Shown here in pieces: positions 7,661-16,685 of a DNA stretch of 64,000 bases (positions within the stretch are counted from its first letter, which is position 1; each line of letters opens with the position of its first letter). The stretch lies in the NCBI GenBank assembly GCA_031429355.1, contig JANOZM010000004.1, forward strand, positions 186,001 through 250,000, in the 5' to 3' direction. The position numbers and the translations under genes were made by a program. Origin of the DNA: JANOZM01 sp031429355 (GTDB lineage Bacteria; Pseudomonadota; Gammaproteobacteria; Burkholderiales; Burkholderiaceae_E). Under the pieces are notes generated by a model that saw nothing but the letters and a program-made list of their open reading frames with translations, searched no databases and was not told the origin of the DNA.

Positions 7661-7705
7661 AACTCTTGTTAATTAGCAAACTGAGGCGTTGTTAATCGGG
7701 TTCTA

Positions 7706-8725
7706 TTAAATCGCTAGCTTAACCAATTGCTTACCTAAATTTTGCCCTTTTAATAATCCTAAAAAGGCCTCAGGTGCAGCGGCAATGCCTTGAGCAATTG
7801 TTTCACGATACTTTAGTTTTCCAGTGGCGACTGCACCGCCCAATTCTTTTAATGCTTGCGGCCAAAATTCCATGTGCTCGCTAACAATAAAACCTTGTAT
7901 TTTCATACGTTGCGTTAACATTAGTTGTGGAAATTGCAATGGGATAGACTCGCCGTTGTAACCAGAAATCATGCCACACACAGCCACGCGCGCAAATGCG
8001 TTGCAATGGGCAAACACCGCATTCATGGCAATCCCACCGACGTTTTCAAAATAGCCGTCAACACCCTTAGGTGCTGCAACGCGCAGTGCCTTTAATAACG
8101 AACCGACTTCGTTATGTACTTTGTAATCGATACAGGCATCAAACCCTAAGTCGTCGGTTACATAAGCACATTTTTCGGCACCGCCCGCAATGCCAACAAC
8201 ATGGGCGCCACGTGCCTTAGCCAATTGGCCCACAACACTACCTACAGCACCGCTGGCAGCGCTAACGACAAGCGTTTCGCCTTCCTTAATGCCAATAATT
8301 TGCGTTAGACCGTACCAACCGGTAACACCTGGCATCCCCACTGGGCCCAAGTAGGCTGAAATGGGTACATGCGTCGTATCGATTTTTCGTACCATGCCGC
8401 TTTGCTCGGCATTGACCACACAATATTCTTGCCATCCGCCCATACCGACTAACTGATCACCCACACTAAACTTGGCGTTGCGTGATTCGACCACTTCGCC
8501 AACGGTGCCACCGATCATTACGGCGTTTAATGCTTGGGGTTGGGCGTAGTTTTTTCCGTCATTCATGCGGCCACGCATATACGGGTCGAGACTAAGAAAA
8601 TGGTTGCGCACTAAGATCTCGCCGTCGTTTAACGCGGGTGTTTGCAAACTGACTAACTGAAAATTAGCGGTGCTTGGCTCACCACTTGGGCGCGAGATAA
8701 GGTGAATTTGATTATTTTGGGCCAT
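7706..8725 (-). CDS. NADP-dependent MDR-family oxidoreductase (CurA-like)
   Basis: A 339-residue medium-chain dehydrogenase/reductase of the leukotriene-B4-dehydrogenase/CurA group that reduces alpha,beta-unsaturated carbonyls with NADPH. The N-terminal GroES-like domain includes SLDPYMRGRMND. The Rossmann domain has the AASGAVGSVVGQLAK nucleotide motif. There is also the YFENVGG strand. There are no structural zinc cysteines, as expected for this zinc-free branch. ATG at 8725 is chosen because the family N-terminus begins there; an upstream extension encodes no recognisable sequence. It is divergent from the secreted hydrolase at 8803. The physiological substrate is not evident. Confidence 0.88.
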   Translation of the reverse strand: MAQNNQIHLISRPSGEPSTANFQLVSLQTPALNDGEILVRNHFLSLDPYMRGRMNDGKNYAQPQALNAVMIGGTVGEVVESRNAKFSVGDQLVGMGGWQEYCVVNAEQSGMVRKIDTTHVPISAYLGPVGMPGVTGWYGLTQIIGIKEGETLVVSAASGAVGSVVGQLAKARGAHVVGIAGGAEKCAYVTDDLGFDACIDYKVHNEVGSLLKALRVAAPKGVDGYFENVGGIAMNAVFAHCNAFARVAVCGMISGYNGESIPLQFPQLMLTQRMKIQGFIVSEHMEFWPQALKELGGAVATGKLKYRETIAQGIAAAPEAFLGLLKGQNLGKQLVKLAI

Positions 8726-8802
8726 GGCGCTGTTCGTCTTAAATGAGGAAAGACAACTATGATAACTTTCAAAACGCTTAATGGCACAACAGGAGAGTCC
8801 CA

Positions 8803-10953
8803 ATGACAAGAACAATAAAGAATATATCGGGCTCACTGTGTTTGCGCGCAGCTGCTTTCAGCACTGCCCTAGCTTGCTTGATATCGGCACAGTCGGTCAA
8901 TGCAGGCATTACGCGGATCGTAATTGAAAAAAACGCTGCGCCTGATGCTACCCTTTTAACGGTGGATGCACCCATCGCGTATCAACGCATTAGTGGGCGC
9001 GCGTTTGGCGAACTAGATCCTAAAGCACCCTTAAATGCCATTATTCAAGACATTGCACTGGCCCCGCGTAACGCGCGCGGTATGGTCGAATATGAAACTA
9101 CTTTTCAGTTGGTAGTACCGCAAGATCGTAGTAAGGCCAGCGGCTTGCTTTGGCATGACGTGCCCAATCGTGGTGGGCGATTAACCATTGTTCCGGCTGA
9201 ACGCAACTTGGGTGATATTGGCCTATCAAGCGGTTGGCAGGGCGATAACTCGGGTGGAACAGCGCGGGATGCTTTGGATCGCGATTTCGTAAAAGTGCCG
9301 ATTGCGCGCAATGCCGATGGCAGTGAAATTACCGGCAAAGTGTTAGGGCGTATTGTGAATCGCAGTGGCCCCAATTCGCAGCCTATTTTTGTGCAAGTAA
9401 ACCCTTTACCTTACAAGCCCGCGAGTCTTGATACTAACCGCGCGACGCTCACAATGCACAGCCACGAAACAATCGATGGCAAAGTAACCGTAGCGGGTGT
9501 AGTGCCAACAAGCGACTGGGCATGGGCCAAATGTGATGCAACAAACCCGTTTCCGGGTACGCCCGATCCGACACAAATTTGTTTAAAAAATGGCTTCGAC
9601 AATAAGCTGCTTTATCAAGTCGTTTTTACTGCAAAAGATCCCTATGTGTTGGGTGTTGGCTTTGCGGCCTTCCGCGATGTGGCTGCATTTTTTCGTCATG
9701 AAACCCAAGATCGTTTTGGAACGGCAAATCCGATTGCTGGTTTAGTTAAGCACGTTATTAGTCGAGGCAATTCGCAATCGGGTAATTTTTTGCGTGGGTT
9801 CATTCATTTAGGGTTTAATCAAGACGAAGCGGGTCGTCAAGTGCACGATGGCGCATGGCCAATTATTGCGGGCCGCCGCATTGCTTTAAATTTCCGTTGG
9901 GCGCAACCCGATGGCGTCTTAGAGCTGTATCAGGCGGGTAGTGAGGGGCCACAGTGGTGGTTGCCTTATCCCGATCCAGTGCGCCGCGATGCCCAGGGAA
10001 AAATAGCAACCCTAGGTATTCTAGATCGTTGCACTGTTACGAAAACATGCCCTAAAATTATCGAGCATTTTGGTTCTGCCGAAGTGTGGTCACTAAAGCT
10101 AACGCCCGAGTGGGTTGGCACCGAGGGTAAGGTTGATATTGCATTGCCCGACAACGTGCGCCGATACTATATTGCCAGTACCACTCATGGTGGGTTTGCC
10201 GTGCTAAGTCCAGGCACTGCATTTAGTGCCAGTTTGGCCGAAAGCGCCTTACCACCACCAAGCTGTCCGGGTAATAATTTTGGTACGGGTACTTTAAGTG
10301 CAAACCCATTACCGCATATTCATACTGTTAATGCGCTGCGGCTCCACTTTCGCAATTGGGTGATGAGCAATACAGCGCCGCCGGCGAGCCGTTGGCCGCT
10401 ATTATCTAAAGGCGAGCTAGTTGCCCCTAACCGACAGGCCATGAATTTCCCAGCTATTCCGGGTATTCCCAATTCGGTGCCCAGCAATTTCATTATGCCG
10501 ACATTCGATTACGACTGGGGGCCTGAGTTCAATGCAAACGATGGTTCAGGTGTACCCACCACTATCCCTCCGGGGATAAAGCAAGTCATCAACATGCTCG
10601 TACCCAAAGTGGATGCTGACGGTAACGAAGTGGGTGGTGTGCCCGTGGTGCTGCAAGATGCGCCGCTAGCAACTTACTTGGGATGGAATATAACCGCCGA
10701 AGGTCAACGACCTTTTCATGCGGGCCAAATTTGTAATTACGCAGGCGGTATGATTCCGTTTGCAAAAACTCGTGCTCAGCGCCTGACCAATAACGATCCG
10801 CGATTGTCATTAGAAGAACGCTATGGCGATCACGCTGGTTACGTTAAAGCAGTACAAGTTGCTATAGAGCGCGCGTTGCGGGAAGGCTTTTTACTGCCGC
10901 AAGATGCCAATGTTTTAATACGCCAAGCGCAAGACGCAAATGTGTTGAAGTGA
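8803..10953 (+). CDS. Secreted alpha/beta-hydrolase domain protein
   Basis: A 716-residue protein. Residues 1-34 form a Sec signal peptide (basic start, hydrophobic ALACLISA core, VNA-G cleavage site). The mature part matches the large 'alpha/beta hydrolase domain' family of uncharacterised bacterial exoenzymes. A nucleophile-elbow-like GNSQSGNF occurs in its middle and is followed by HDGAWPIIAGRR. Cysteine pairs such as DRCTVTKTC suggest disulfides, in keeping with export. The gene is divergently placed from the MDR oxidoreductase, with 77 bases between the starts. It would be periplasmic or secreted; the substrate is unknown. It is not a tannase on any motif I can see. Confidence 0.75.
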   Translation: MTRTIKNISGSLCLRAAAFSTALACLISAQSVNAGITRIVIEKNAAPDATLLTVDAPIAYQRISGRAFGELDPKAPLNAIIQDIALAPRNARGMVEYETTFQLVVPQDRSKASGLLWHDVPNRGGRLTIVPAERNLGDIGLSSGWQGDNSGGTARDALDRDFVKVPIARNADGSEITGKVLGRIVNRSGPNSQPIFVQVNPLPYKPASLDTNRATLTMHSHETIDGKVTVAGVVPTSDWAWAKCDATNPFPGTPDPTQICLKNGFDNKLLYQVVFTAKDPYVLGVGFAAFRDVAAFFRHETQDRFGTANPIAGLVKHVISRGNSQSGNFLRGFIHLGFNQDEAGRQVHDGAWPIIAGRRIALNFRWAQPDGVLELYQAGSEGPQWWLPYPDPVRRDAQGKIATLGILDRCTVTKTCPKIIEHFGSAEVWSLKLTPEWVGTEGKVDIALPDNVRRYYIASTTHGGFAVLSPGTAFSASLAESALPPPSCPGNNFGTGTLSANPLPHIHTVNALRLHFRNWVMSNTAPPASRWPLLSKGELVAPNRQAMNFPAIPGIPNSVPSNFIMPTFDYDWGPEFNANDGSGVPTTIPPGIKQVINMLVPKVDADGNEVGGVPVVLQDAPLATYLGWNITAEGQRPFHAGQICNYAGGMIPFAKTRAQRLTNNDPRLSLEERYGDHAGYVKAVQVAIERALREGFLLPQDANVLIRQAQDANVLK

Positions 10954-11010
10954 GCGTTTTGAGGTAATAACGTTCAAGTAAAAGCGTTCAAGTAAGTCCA
11001 AGGGTAACAA

Positions 11011-12291
11011 ATGAAATTAGGATGTATCGCAGATGATTTTACTGGCGCGACCGACTTAGCCAATAATTTGGTGCGTGCCGGTATGCGCGTTGTACAAATT
11101 ATTGGTGTACCTGATGATGTTGATGCAGTTGGCAAAATAGCCAGCACATCGTTTGTCCAAGTTGATGCAGTTGTGGTTGCTTTAAAATCGCGCACTATTC
11201 CGGCAGCGCGGGCTATCGAACAATCCTTAGCCGCATTATCTTGGTTAAAAGCCCACGGCGCCGAGCAAATTTATTTTAAATATTGCTCCACCTTTGATAG
11301 CACTGCTAAAGGCAATATTGGGCCAGTGACAGAAGCGCTTATGGGCGCACTAAAAACCAACTTTACAATTGCAACGCCGGCGTTTCCGGATAACGGACGC
11401 ACAGTATTTAAGGGGCATTTGTTTGTTGGTGATGTGTTGCTAAACGAAAGTGGTATGCAGCATCACCCTTTGACGCCAATGACCGATGCCAATTTAGTGC
11501 GGGTTTTGCAATCGCAATGCCAACATAAAGTAGGTTTAATTAATTACAAAGCAGTGGCGCAAGGGCCAGAGCAAATAGCGACCGTAATCGAGCAGCTAAA
11601 ACAGCAGGCCGTTAAAGTAGCCATTGTTGATGCCGCGTCTAACGACGATTTAATGCGTCTGGGCGCAGCGTTAAAAGCGATGCCTTTGGTTACTGGTGGG
11701 TCTGGTGTTGCTATCGGTTTACCAAGCAACTGGGGAATCGCCCCGACCAGTACGGCGAGTCAACTACCGAGCGCCTCGGGCTTTCAGGCGATTGTTGCGG
11801 GCAGTTGTTCGCTTGCAACTCAAGCGCAAGTCGCCTTTTTTAAGGCACTGGGCTTGCCCACTTTTCAAATTCAAGCCAAAGCGCTAATTAATCCGCAAGA
11901 ATTAATTAATGGCGTGTTGGCTGAAGCGCTAGCAAAGTTGCCAAGTGGCCCCGTTTTAGTCTATTCCACAGCAGACGCGCAAACAGTGCAATCTAATCTG
12001 CAGGCCACAGCACAGGATCAAGATGTTGGTGCTGCGATCGAAAAGGTTTTAGCCGAAATTGCGCGCGGTCTGGTAAACGGTGGCGTTAAACAACTCATTG
12101 TTGCCGGCGGTGAAACGTCTGGGGCTTGTGTTCAAGCGCTGAATTTAAAGCAAATGCAAATTGGTCCACAAATCGATCCGGGTGTGCCTTGGTGTTACGC
12201 TAACCTTTCGATTGGCTCGCTCCACATTGCATTAAAGTCCGGTAATTTTGGCACCGAAGATTTTTTTGTAAAAGCTTTTAAACAAATTTAA
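11011..12291 (+). CDS. otnK: 3-oxo-tetronate kinase OtnK
   Basis: A 426-residue member of the four-carbon acid sugar kinase family. The N-terminal domain begins CIADDFTGATDLANNL (substrate-binding Asp residues) and contains FKYCSTFDSTAKGNIGP. The C-terminal nucleotide-binding domain has VAGGETSGACVQAL. OtnK phosphorylates 3-oxo-tetronate (or the 2-dehydro form) at O4. It is followed by otnC and otnI with gaps of 23 and 19 bases, the standard tetronate pathway order. No dedicated dehydrogenase (LtnD/DenD) is in the cluster, so the oxidation step must be encoded elsewhere or the operon is fed by another acid. Confidence 0.92.
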   Translation: MKLGCIADDFTGATDLANNLVRAGMRVVQIIGVPDDVDAVGKIASTSFVQVDAVVVALKSRTIPAARAIEQSLAALSWLKAHGAEQIYFKYCSTFDSTAKGNIGPVTEALMGALKTNFTIATPAFPDNGRTVFKGHLFVGDVLLNESGMQHHPLTPMTDANLVRVLQSQCQHKVGLINYKAVAQGPEQIATVIEQLKQQAVKVAIVDAASNDDLMRLGAALKAMPLVTGGSGVAIGLPSNWGIAPTSTASQLPSASGFQAIVAGSCSLATQAQVAFFKALGLPTFQIQAKALINPQELINGVLAEALAKLPSGPVLVYSTADAQTVQSNLQATAQDQDVGAAIEKVLAEIARGLVNGGVKQLIVAGGETSGACVQALNLKQMQIGPQIDPGVPWCYANLSIGSLHIALKSGNFGTEDFFVKAFKQI

Positions 12292-12314
12292 GTCATCACG
12301 ATAAATAAAAAAGT

Positions 12315-13019
12315 ATGAACGAAAACGCGGCACGAGAAGCCATCTGCATAGTGGGCCAAAGCTTGTTTCAGCGCGGCTATGTACACGCAACAGCAGGCAA
12401 CATTAGCGTCTCTTTAGATGACGGTTTTCTAATTACACCAACAGACGCATGCTTAGGTTTTTTAGATCCTGCACAACTTGCAAAATTAGATTTAGAAGGG
12501 CGACAAGTCAGTGGTGCTCGGGCTAGTAAAACAATTGCTTTGCATCAGACTATTTATCGGTCTGCGGTTCATTTTGAACTGACGGCAAAGACGGCTTGTG
12601 TAATTCATACGCATAGTACCTATTGCGTAGCGCTTAGCCTAAACCCACAAGATGCCATCATTACCGACCACGGCCCCGAGCTTTTGCCGGCCTTAACGCC
12701 CTACTTTGTTATGAAAGTTGGGCATGTGCCAATAATTGAATATCAACGCCCTGGTGCGCCCGAAGTAACTAATGCAGTTGCGCTTGCGATTGACCAATAC
12801 GGCGAAAAACATCGCGCAATTCGCGCCGTTATGCTTCCGCGATTAGGCCCTAATGTTTGGCACGATTCGCCCATGGCAGCTATGGCCACTTTAGAAGAGC
12901 TTGAAGAAACAGCTCGCTTGGTTTACCTTTCGAAATTAGGTAACCCGACAGAGCCTCCTGCCACTTTAGACTCGAAGGCTATCGCGCAATTACGCTCTAA
13001 TTTTATTATTTCGTGGTAA
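12315..13019 (+). CDS. otnC: 3-oxo-tetronate 4-phosphate decarboxylase OtnC
   Basis: A 234-residue class II aldolase/adducin-fold enzyme. The zinc ligands are visible in VIHTHSTYCVAL (His-x-His) and a later GHVPIIEY segment. ATAGNISVSLDDGFLITPT is the phosphate-binding N-terminal motif. In the Otn pathway it decarboxylates 3-oxo-tetronate 4-phosphate to dihydroxyacetone phosphate. It lies between otnK and otnI in one operon. A plain L-fuculose-phosphate aldolase is excluded mainly by context. Confidence 0.9.
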   Translation: MNENAAREAICIVGQSLFQRGYVHATAGNISVSLDDGFLITPTDACLGFLDPAQLAKLDLEGRQVSGARASKTIALHQTIYRSAVHFELTAKTACVIHTHSTYCVALSLNPQDAIITDHGPELLPALTPYFVMKVGHVPIIEYQRPGAPEVTNAVALAIDQYGEKHRAIRAVMLPRLGPNVWHDSPMAAMATLEELEETARLVYLSKLGNPTEPPATLDSKAIAQLRSNFIISW

Positions 13020-13038
13020 AAAATATTTAAAGAATTCT

Positions 13039-13893
13039 ATGTCTAAAAATCTTCCAAAGTTTGCTGCAAATTTGTCGATGCTTTACCCAGAGTTAGCGTT
13101 TTTAGATCGCTTTGCTGCTGCGGCCAATGACGGCTTTAAAGCCGTCGAGTATTTGTTTCCTTATCACTACGCTAAAGAAACACTTGCTCAATTATTGCAA
13201 CAAAATAATTTGCAACAAGTGCTTTTCAATGCACCACCCGGCGGCGGCGATCAACCTGCCGCCATTGATGCGGCATGGAACGCTGGCGCGCGCGGCACTG
13301 CCTGTGTACCCGGGCAAGAGGCGCACTTTAAATCAGGGGTTGTGTTAGCACTGGACTACGCCAAAGCATTAGCTTGCCCGCGTATTCACTTAATGGCGGG
13401 TCTTATTCCTGAGGGAATGAACTACGTTCAAGTATTACCGACTTACTTAAGTAATTTGAAATGGGCCGCGCAACAGGCGCAAGCAGTGGGGATTGATGTG
13501 TTGATCGAACCGATCAACACGCGAGACATTCCGCGTTTCTTTTTAAACCGTCAAGATCAAGCACATAGCATTATTGAGCAAATTGGATTGCCCAATTTAA
13601 AAGTGCAAATGGATCTTTATCATTGCCAAATTGTGGAAGGCGATGTAGCCATGAAACTACGCCAGTATTTGCCTACAGGTCGCGTCGGACATTTGCAAAT
13701 TGCCGGCGTTCCACAACGCCACGAGCCCGATGTGGGCGAATTAAATTACGATTATTTGTTTTCGGTATTAGCCGAAGTTTCAGCCGAATGCGGGTTTGAT
13801 GGTTGGGTTGGCTGCGAGTACCGACCAGCGCGAGGTGCAGTTGCTGGCGGTACTTCGGCCGGGTTGGGTTGGTTTAAACGACAACCTAATTAA
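13039..13893 (+). CDS. otnI: 2-oxo-tetronate isomerase OtnI
   Basis: A 284-residue hydroxypyruvate-isomerase-like TIM barrel. Family marks are KFAANLSMLYPELAFLDRFAAAANDGFKAVEYLFPY, VLIEPINTRDIP with a metal-site Glu, QMDLYHCQIVEGD, and GWVGCEYRPARG near the end. OtnI converts 2-oxo-tetronate to 3-oxo-tetronate, feeding OtnK. It is the last gene of otnKCI and is followed by a convergent gene 52 bases away. Hydroxypyruvate isomerase (Hyi) is the alternative, but the operon makes OtnI more likely. Confidence 0.9.
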   Translation: MSKNLPKFAANLSMLYPELAFLDRFAAAANDGFKAVEYLFPYHYAKETLAQLLQQNNLQQVLFNAPPGGGDQPAAIDAAWNAGARGTACVPGQEAHFKSGVVLALDYAKALACPRIHLMAGLIPEGMNYVQVLPTYLSNLKWAAQQAQAVGIDVLIEPINTRDIPRFFLNRQDQAHSIIEQIGLPNLKVQMDLYHCQIVEGDVAMKLRQYLPTGRVGHLQIAGVPQRHEPDVGELNYDYLFSVLAEVSAECGFDGWVGCEYRPARGAVAGGTSAGLGWFKRQPN

Positions 13894-13945
13894 GTGTATT
13901 TGGCGACCTACAGCAGCGTGTAGTTCGCCAAAAGGGGAATTCAAT

Positions 13946-14293
13946 TTACTTTGCAGCAACATTCATGTTGGCGGTCGCGGGCTTTAATTCAATTAAACTA
14001 ACTTCGCCGACGCCAGCTTTAAACAATGGAGTCGCTTGTGTATTGGCGATTGCGGCAAAAACTTTGTTCGCTACGAGGTCGTTTTCGCCAATGCCTACAA
14101 GGTAAATACCTGCAGTGCGATCAGCCATTGCTGATCGGGGCGCTTTGTAAGCGGGGTTAGCTATTAGACCAAGCTCGCCCGAGGTCCAAATATAAGGCTG
14201 TGTCGAATCAGTTGGCGTTGCCGCTTGTACTGAACCAATTGCAGCGATTGAAACAATGGCTGAGGCAATCATTGTGTTTAAAATATTTTTCAT
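13946..14293 (-). CDS. Small exported protein of unknown function
   Basis: The product has 115 residues. ATG at 14293 is chosen because AAAGGAAC precedes it and because it starts a clean signal peptide (MKNILNTMIASAIVSIAAIGSVQA-A). The mature 91 residues contain YIWTSGELGLIANPAY, AGIYLVGIGENDLVANKVFAAI and a hydrophobic-basic tail, with no cysteine and no family I recognise. It points towards otnI and ends 52 bases from it. It is expected to be periplasmic. A longer reading frame extends upstream but would bury the signal peptide. Confidence 0.6.
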   Translation of the reverse strand: MKNILNTMIASAIVSIAAIGSVQAATPTDSTQPYIWTSGELGLIANPAYKAPRSAMADRTAGIYLVGIGENDLVANKVFAAIANTQATPLFKAGVGEVSLIELKPATANMNVAAK

Positions 14294-14661
14294 GGTGTGT
14301 TCCTTTAAAGAGTGTTTAAGTTCAAGCAACAATGTGTTGTCGATGGAATAGATTGTGCGCATCGAACTTATCAATCAGCGCTCGCTAAGAACTCGTTAAC
14401 ATCGTCTTTGCATCTCAGTCTGATAACAGGAAATCTAAGCACTTTGTTCGACACTTCCGCTGTCAAAACGGCTTTGTGTGACAAGTTGACTAGGCGAAGC
14501 TTCTTATTGCGCCTTAGTGCTTTCCACATGCGCAGGCATTAATCACACTGATCAGTCAACTAGGCGGGCTGCGCTAGCGTGAATACTGAGCAAGGTCTGC
14601 GAGAATGCATAAAATCACGCAATCGATTAGTAGAAATATAAAAGCGATCGGCTAGTACCGG
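14294..14661. other. Intergenic region upstream of ABC transporter operon
   Basis: No gene is apparent in these 368 bases. Two related short stretches, GTTGACTAGGCG and its near inverse CAGTCAACTAGGCG, lie about 80 bases apart. They could be part of an activator-binding region for the sigma-54 promoter that follows. This is only suggestive. Confidence 0.35.
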
Positions 14662-14678
14662 CTGGCACGATCTCTGCA
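14662..14678 (+). promoter_or_regulatory. Sigma-54 (RpoN) promoter
   Basis: CTGGCACGATCTCTGCA fits the RpoN consensus TGGCACG-N4-TTGCW. The invariant GG (14664-14665) and GC (14676-14677) are exactly ten bases apart, and one T of the -12 element is replaced by C. The predicted start is near 14689, about 48 bases before the substrate-binding-protein ATG. Such promoters need an activator such as NtrC. Confidence 0.75.
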
Positions 14679-14736
14679 TAGTTTGTTGCACGAATAACCG
14701 GAAATTTAAAAAACGCCTTTCTAGGAGCGAATCATC

Positions 14737-15810
14737 ATGTTTTTGTCTAAAAAAGTAGCGGCAGCCCCGACCGGTCGCCGTAACGTGTTCAGCACGCTTG
14801 CTGTAGGTGCATTAGTAGCGATGCTCGGCACTAGCGCAGTGCAAGCGCAAACCACCCCAATTAAGTTTCAATTGGATTGGCGTTTTGAAGGTCCAGCCGC
14901 TTTATTTTTAGCGCCTGTTGCAAAAGGTTATTTTAAAGACGCAAAACTCGACGTCACGGTCGATGCAGGCAATGGTTCTGGTGGCACAGTGCAACGTGTA
15001 GCTTCGGGTACTTACGATATGGGCTTTGCCGACATGGCTGCGTTAATGGAGTTTCACGCCAATAACCCAGACGCACCCAACAAGCCAGTCGCTATTATGA
15101 TGGTGTACAACAATACGCCCGCTGCCGTTTTAACTTTAAAAAAATCGGGGATCACTAAACCCAGCGATTTAAATGGTAAAAAGTTAGGTGCGCCGGTATT
15201 TGATGCGGGTCGTCGCGCATTTCCAATTTTCTCCAAAGCCAACTCAGTCGGGACTATTAACTGGGTCACGATGGACCCGCCCTTACGTGAAACCATGTTA
15301 GTTCGCGGCGAAGTCGATGCAATTACTGGTTTTAGCTTTACTTCGTTATTGAACTTAGAAGCACGTGGCGTTAAAGCTGAGGAAGTAGTGATCTTGCCTT
15401 ATGCCGATTTTGGTGTGAAGTTATACGGCAACGTTATTATTGCCTCACCTAAAATCTTGAAAGAAAACCCCGCAGCAGTGAAGGCGTTCTTACAAGCGTT
15501 TGCTAAAGGCGCCAAAGAAGTCATGGCTAAACCTGATGATGCAATTCAATATGTTAAAGCACGCGATGGCATCATTAACACCGAACTCGAAACACGTCGT
15601 TTAAAGTTGGCCATCGACTCCGTGGTTGCTAGCCCAAGCGCACGCGAAGAAGGCTTTGGAAAAGTAGTGCCGGGTCGTTTGTCCTTAATGGCAAGCCAAG
15701 TGTCCGATGCATTTAATACTAAAACACGGGTTGATGCGGCCGCTGTTTGGAACGCTTCATTTTTGCCAACCAATGCTGAACTAAACGTTTTGCCTGCTGT
15801 AAAAAAGTAA
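14737..15810 (+). CDS. NitT/TauT-family ABC transporter substrate-binding protein
   Basis: A 357-residue periplasmic binding protein with a long signal peptide (hydrophobic LAVGALVAMLGTSAV, cleavage near VQAQ). The mature start IKFQLDWRFEGPAALFLAPVAKGYFKDAKLDV is the NMT1/ThiY-like fold. DMGFADMAALMEF and NGKKLGAPVFDAGRR are typical ligand-site segments. The family binds small nitrogen or sulfur compounds such as nitrate, sulfonates, pyrimidines and HMP precursors. It is the first gene of the operon behind a sigma-54 promoter, with a deaminase at the end. That favours a nitrogen-containing ring compound as ligand, but this is inference. Confidence 0.85.
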   Translation: MFLSKKVAAAPTGRRNVFSTLAVGALVAMLGTSAVQAQTTPIKFQLDWRFEGPAALFLAPVAKGYFKDAKLDVTVDAGNGSGGTVQRVASGTYDMGFADMAALMEFHANNPDAPNKPVAIMMVYNNTPAAVLTLKKSGITKPSDLNGKKLGAPVFDAGRRAFPIFSKANSVGTINWVTMDPPLRETMLVRGEVDAITGFSFTSLLNLEARGVKAEEVVILPYADFGVKLYGNVIIASPKILKENPAAVKAFLQAFAKGAKEVMAKPDDAIQYVKARDGIINTELETRRLKLAIDSVVASPSAREEGFGKVVPGRLSLMASQVSDAFNTKTRVDAAAVWNASFLPTNAELNVLPAVKK

Positions 15811-15872
15811 TGTGATGTAGAGTCTTGGGCGCGCACTGCGCTCAAGACATAAAAAAAATAAGAGACACACCA

Positions 15873-16685
15873 TTGAACTACTTTGTCGATTTTCAAAATG
15901 TTTGGTTGGCCTATAACGAGGAGCTATTGGCTAAACAGCAGTTCGCAGTAGAAGACATCTCGCTGCAAATGAACCAAGGCGAATTTATCGCCATTGTGGG
16001 TCCTTCAGGTTGTGGAAAATCCACCTTTATGAAGTTGACTACAGGCTTAAAAATGCCTAGCAAAGGCAGCATTAAAATTGACGGCCAATCGGTTACTGGG
16101 CCCTTAAAAATTAGCGGCATGGCGTTTCAGGCGCCGTCTTTATTACCTTGGCGAACAACCGTTGAAAATGTGTTGTTGCCTCTAGAAATTGTTGAACCCT
16201 ATCGCAGTCAATTTCGCGACAAGCGCAAAGAGTTCGATGAACGTGCGCGAAAATTATTGCAGTCGGTAGGTCTAGGTGGCTACGAAGATAAATTTCCGTG
16301 GCAGTTATCGGGCGGAATGCAGCAGCGCGCTAGTATTTGCCGCGCTTTAATTCACGAACCGAAAATGCTCTTGCTTGATGAACCCTTTGGTGCGTTGGAT
16401 GCGTTCACGCGCGAAGAGTTGTGGTGCGCCCTGCGCGATCTACATCAAGCGCAAAAATTTAATACTATTTTGGTAACCCACGATTTACGCGAAAGTGTTT
16501 TCTTGGCCGATACGGTGTATGTCATGAGTAAGAGCCCCGGTCGCTTTGTAGAAAAACGCCATATCGATTTACCCCGTCCGCGCGATTTAGAAATTACTTA
16601 CACGCCGAAATTTACCGATATTGTTCATGAGCTACGCGGGCATATTGGTGCCATTCGAAAGACAACAGCGGTGGTGCCAAAATGA
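15873..16685 (+). CDS. NitT/TauT-family ABC transporter ATP-binding protein
   Basis: A 270-residue ATPase. Walker A GPSGCGKST, Q-loop MAFQAPSLLPWRT, signature QLSGGMQQRAS, Walker B MLLLDEPFGALD and H-loop VTHDLRESVFLAD are all intact. LLPWRT and the LADTVYVMSKSPGR ending are typical of the SsuB/TauB/NrtD group. TTG at 15873 is taken as the start because it gives the normal N-terminus. The reading frame is open further upstream, but that part is basic and unlike the family. The stop overlaps the permease start by ATGA. Confidence 0.88.
   Translation: MNYFVDFQNVWLAYNEELLAKQQFAVEDISLQMNQGEFIAIVGPSGCGKSTFMKLTTGLKMPSKGSIKIDGQSVTGPLKISGMAFQAPSLLPWRTTVENVLLPLEIVEPYRSQFRDKRKEFDERARKLLQSVGLGGYEDKFPWQLSGGMQQRASICRALIHEPKMLLLDEPFGALDAFTREELWCALRDLHQAQKFNTILVTHDLRESVFLADTVYVMSKSPGRFVEKRHIDLPRPRDLEITYTPKFTDIVHELRGHIGAIRKTTAVVPK

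Noticed and set aside
10960..11000. Repeated CGTTCAAGTAA between the secreted hydrolase gene and otnK
   Set aside because: Only two or three short imperfect copies in a 57-base gap; could be chance and shows no known regulatory form.
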